Source: Candidatus Nealsoniibacteriota bacterium
Lineage (GTDB): Bacteria; Patescibacteriota; Minisyncoccia; Minisyncoccales; PWPS01
Reading direction: 5' to 3'
Assembly (NCBI GenBank): GCA_003554915.1
Contig: PWHM01000096.1
Coordinates: 1 to 5,026, forward strand
Length of the DNA stretch: 5,026 nucleotides
The notes under the pieces are model-generated. The model made no database searches and was not told where the DNA came from. It was given only the letters and a program-made list of their open reading frames with translations. Shown here piece after piece: positions 4,900-5,026 of this stretch (its first letter is position 1; each line of letters starts with the position of its first letter). The position numbers and the translations under genes are program-made.

Positions 4900-4948
4900 G
4901 GATTCAGTAGGTTAAAGGTCGGTTAAAAAATGTAATTTCAAAGAAAAT

Positions 4949-5026
4949 ATGTCTGAAGCATATTGTGTAAAATGTAAAGCGAAAAGGGAAATGGATGACG
5001 AAGAGGAAGTTACAATGAAAGGTAAA
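4949..5026 (+). CDS. DUF5679-like small zinc-ribbon protein (partial, 3' end cut off)
   Basis: The first 26 codons run to the window edge and read MSEAYCVKCKAKREMDDEEE, then VTMKGK. Cys6 and Cys9 form the first CxxC knuckle of a probable zinc ribbon. The AYCVKCxxKREM...VTMK pattern is what I know from short (about 50-60 residue) DUF5679 proteins, common in CPR genomes. The second knuckle would lie beyond the window. Function is unknown; nucleic-acid binding is a guess from the fold. The leader is A-rich, with only a weak AAAG before the start. It has its own promoter and is probably not part of the sulfur operon. Confidence 0.75.
   Translation, partial: MSEAYCVKCKAKREMDDEEEVTMKGK

Noticed and set aside
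4910..4927. GGTTAAA direct repeat after the last promoter
   Set aside because: Two copies of only 7 nt in AT-rich DNA, with no symmetry or larger context.
4930..4935. Start-stop mini-ORF ATG-TAA in the leader of the DUF5679-like gene
   Set aside because: It is a minimal start-stop with no ribosome binding site, easily produced by chance in A/T-rich DNA.
1..5026. CRISPR array, defence genes, phage genes or transposases
   Set aside because: No regularly spaced direct repeats and no such protein motifs are seen. The only mobile-like sequence is the small repeat cluster at about 295-426.

Overview
The window is bacterial, most probably from a Patescibacteria/CPR (Parcubacteria-like) genome. This assignment is an inference. 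It rests on the start of a DUF5679-type small zinc-ribbon protein at the right edge (a family I associate with CPR genomes), the tight gene packing, A-rich gene leaders almost without Shine-Dalgarno sites, and a shortened ThiI. All complete genes read through with the standard code. One gene ends in TGA, which argues against the UGA-glycine code of Gracilibacteria/SR1.

Left part (1-573). Positions 1-21 may hold the last six codons of a + strand gene. A bidirectional intrinsic terminator follows at 21-48. A tRNA-Leu(CAA) gene lies on the - strand (54-138) with its own promoter at 151-179. Positions 180-500 have no credible gene. They hold a cluster of degenerate inverted and direct repeats (about 295-426) of the widespread 'TCATTCTGAG...CTCAGAATGA' intergenic type. 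A well-formed promoter (503-531) then leads to a perfect 8+3+8 palindrome (535-553) that is probably the operator of the regulator encoded next.

Main part (574-4875). Six + strand genes are packed as one operon: iscR-like Rrf2 regulator, cysteine desulfurase iscS, scaffold iscU, mnmA, a 66-residue DUF1858-type CxxC protein, and thiI. Junctions are -8, +31, -17, +7 and -1 nt. IscS would take sulfur from cysteine and pass it to IscU for Fe-S clusters, to MnmA for 2-thiouridine at tRNA position 34, and to ThiI for 4-thiouridine at tRNA position 8. The small CxxC protein between the two thiolases is the least understood member. It could be a sulfur carrier or redox partner. IscR, presumably sensing cluster status, would control the whole set, so Fe-S supply and tRNA thiolation appear to be under one switch.

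Right edge (4876-5026). A separate promoter (4872-4899) drives the truncated DUF5679-like gene. No IscA, HscA/HscB, ferredoxin or Tus proteins are encoded here. Most genes belong to known families. The novelty lies in the arrangement, the DUF1858 protein, and variations at cysteine and chaperone-binding motifs.
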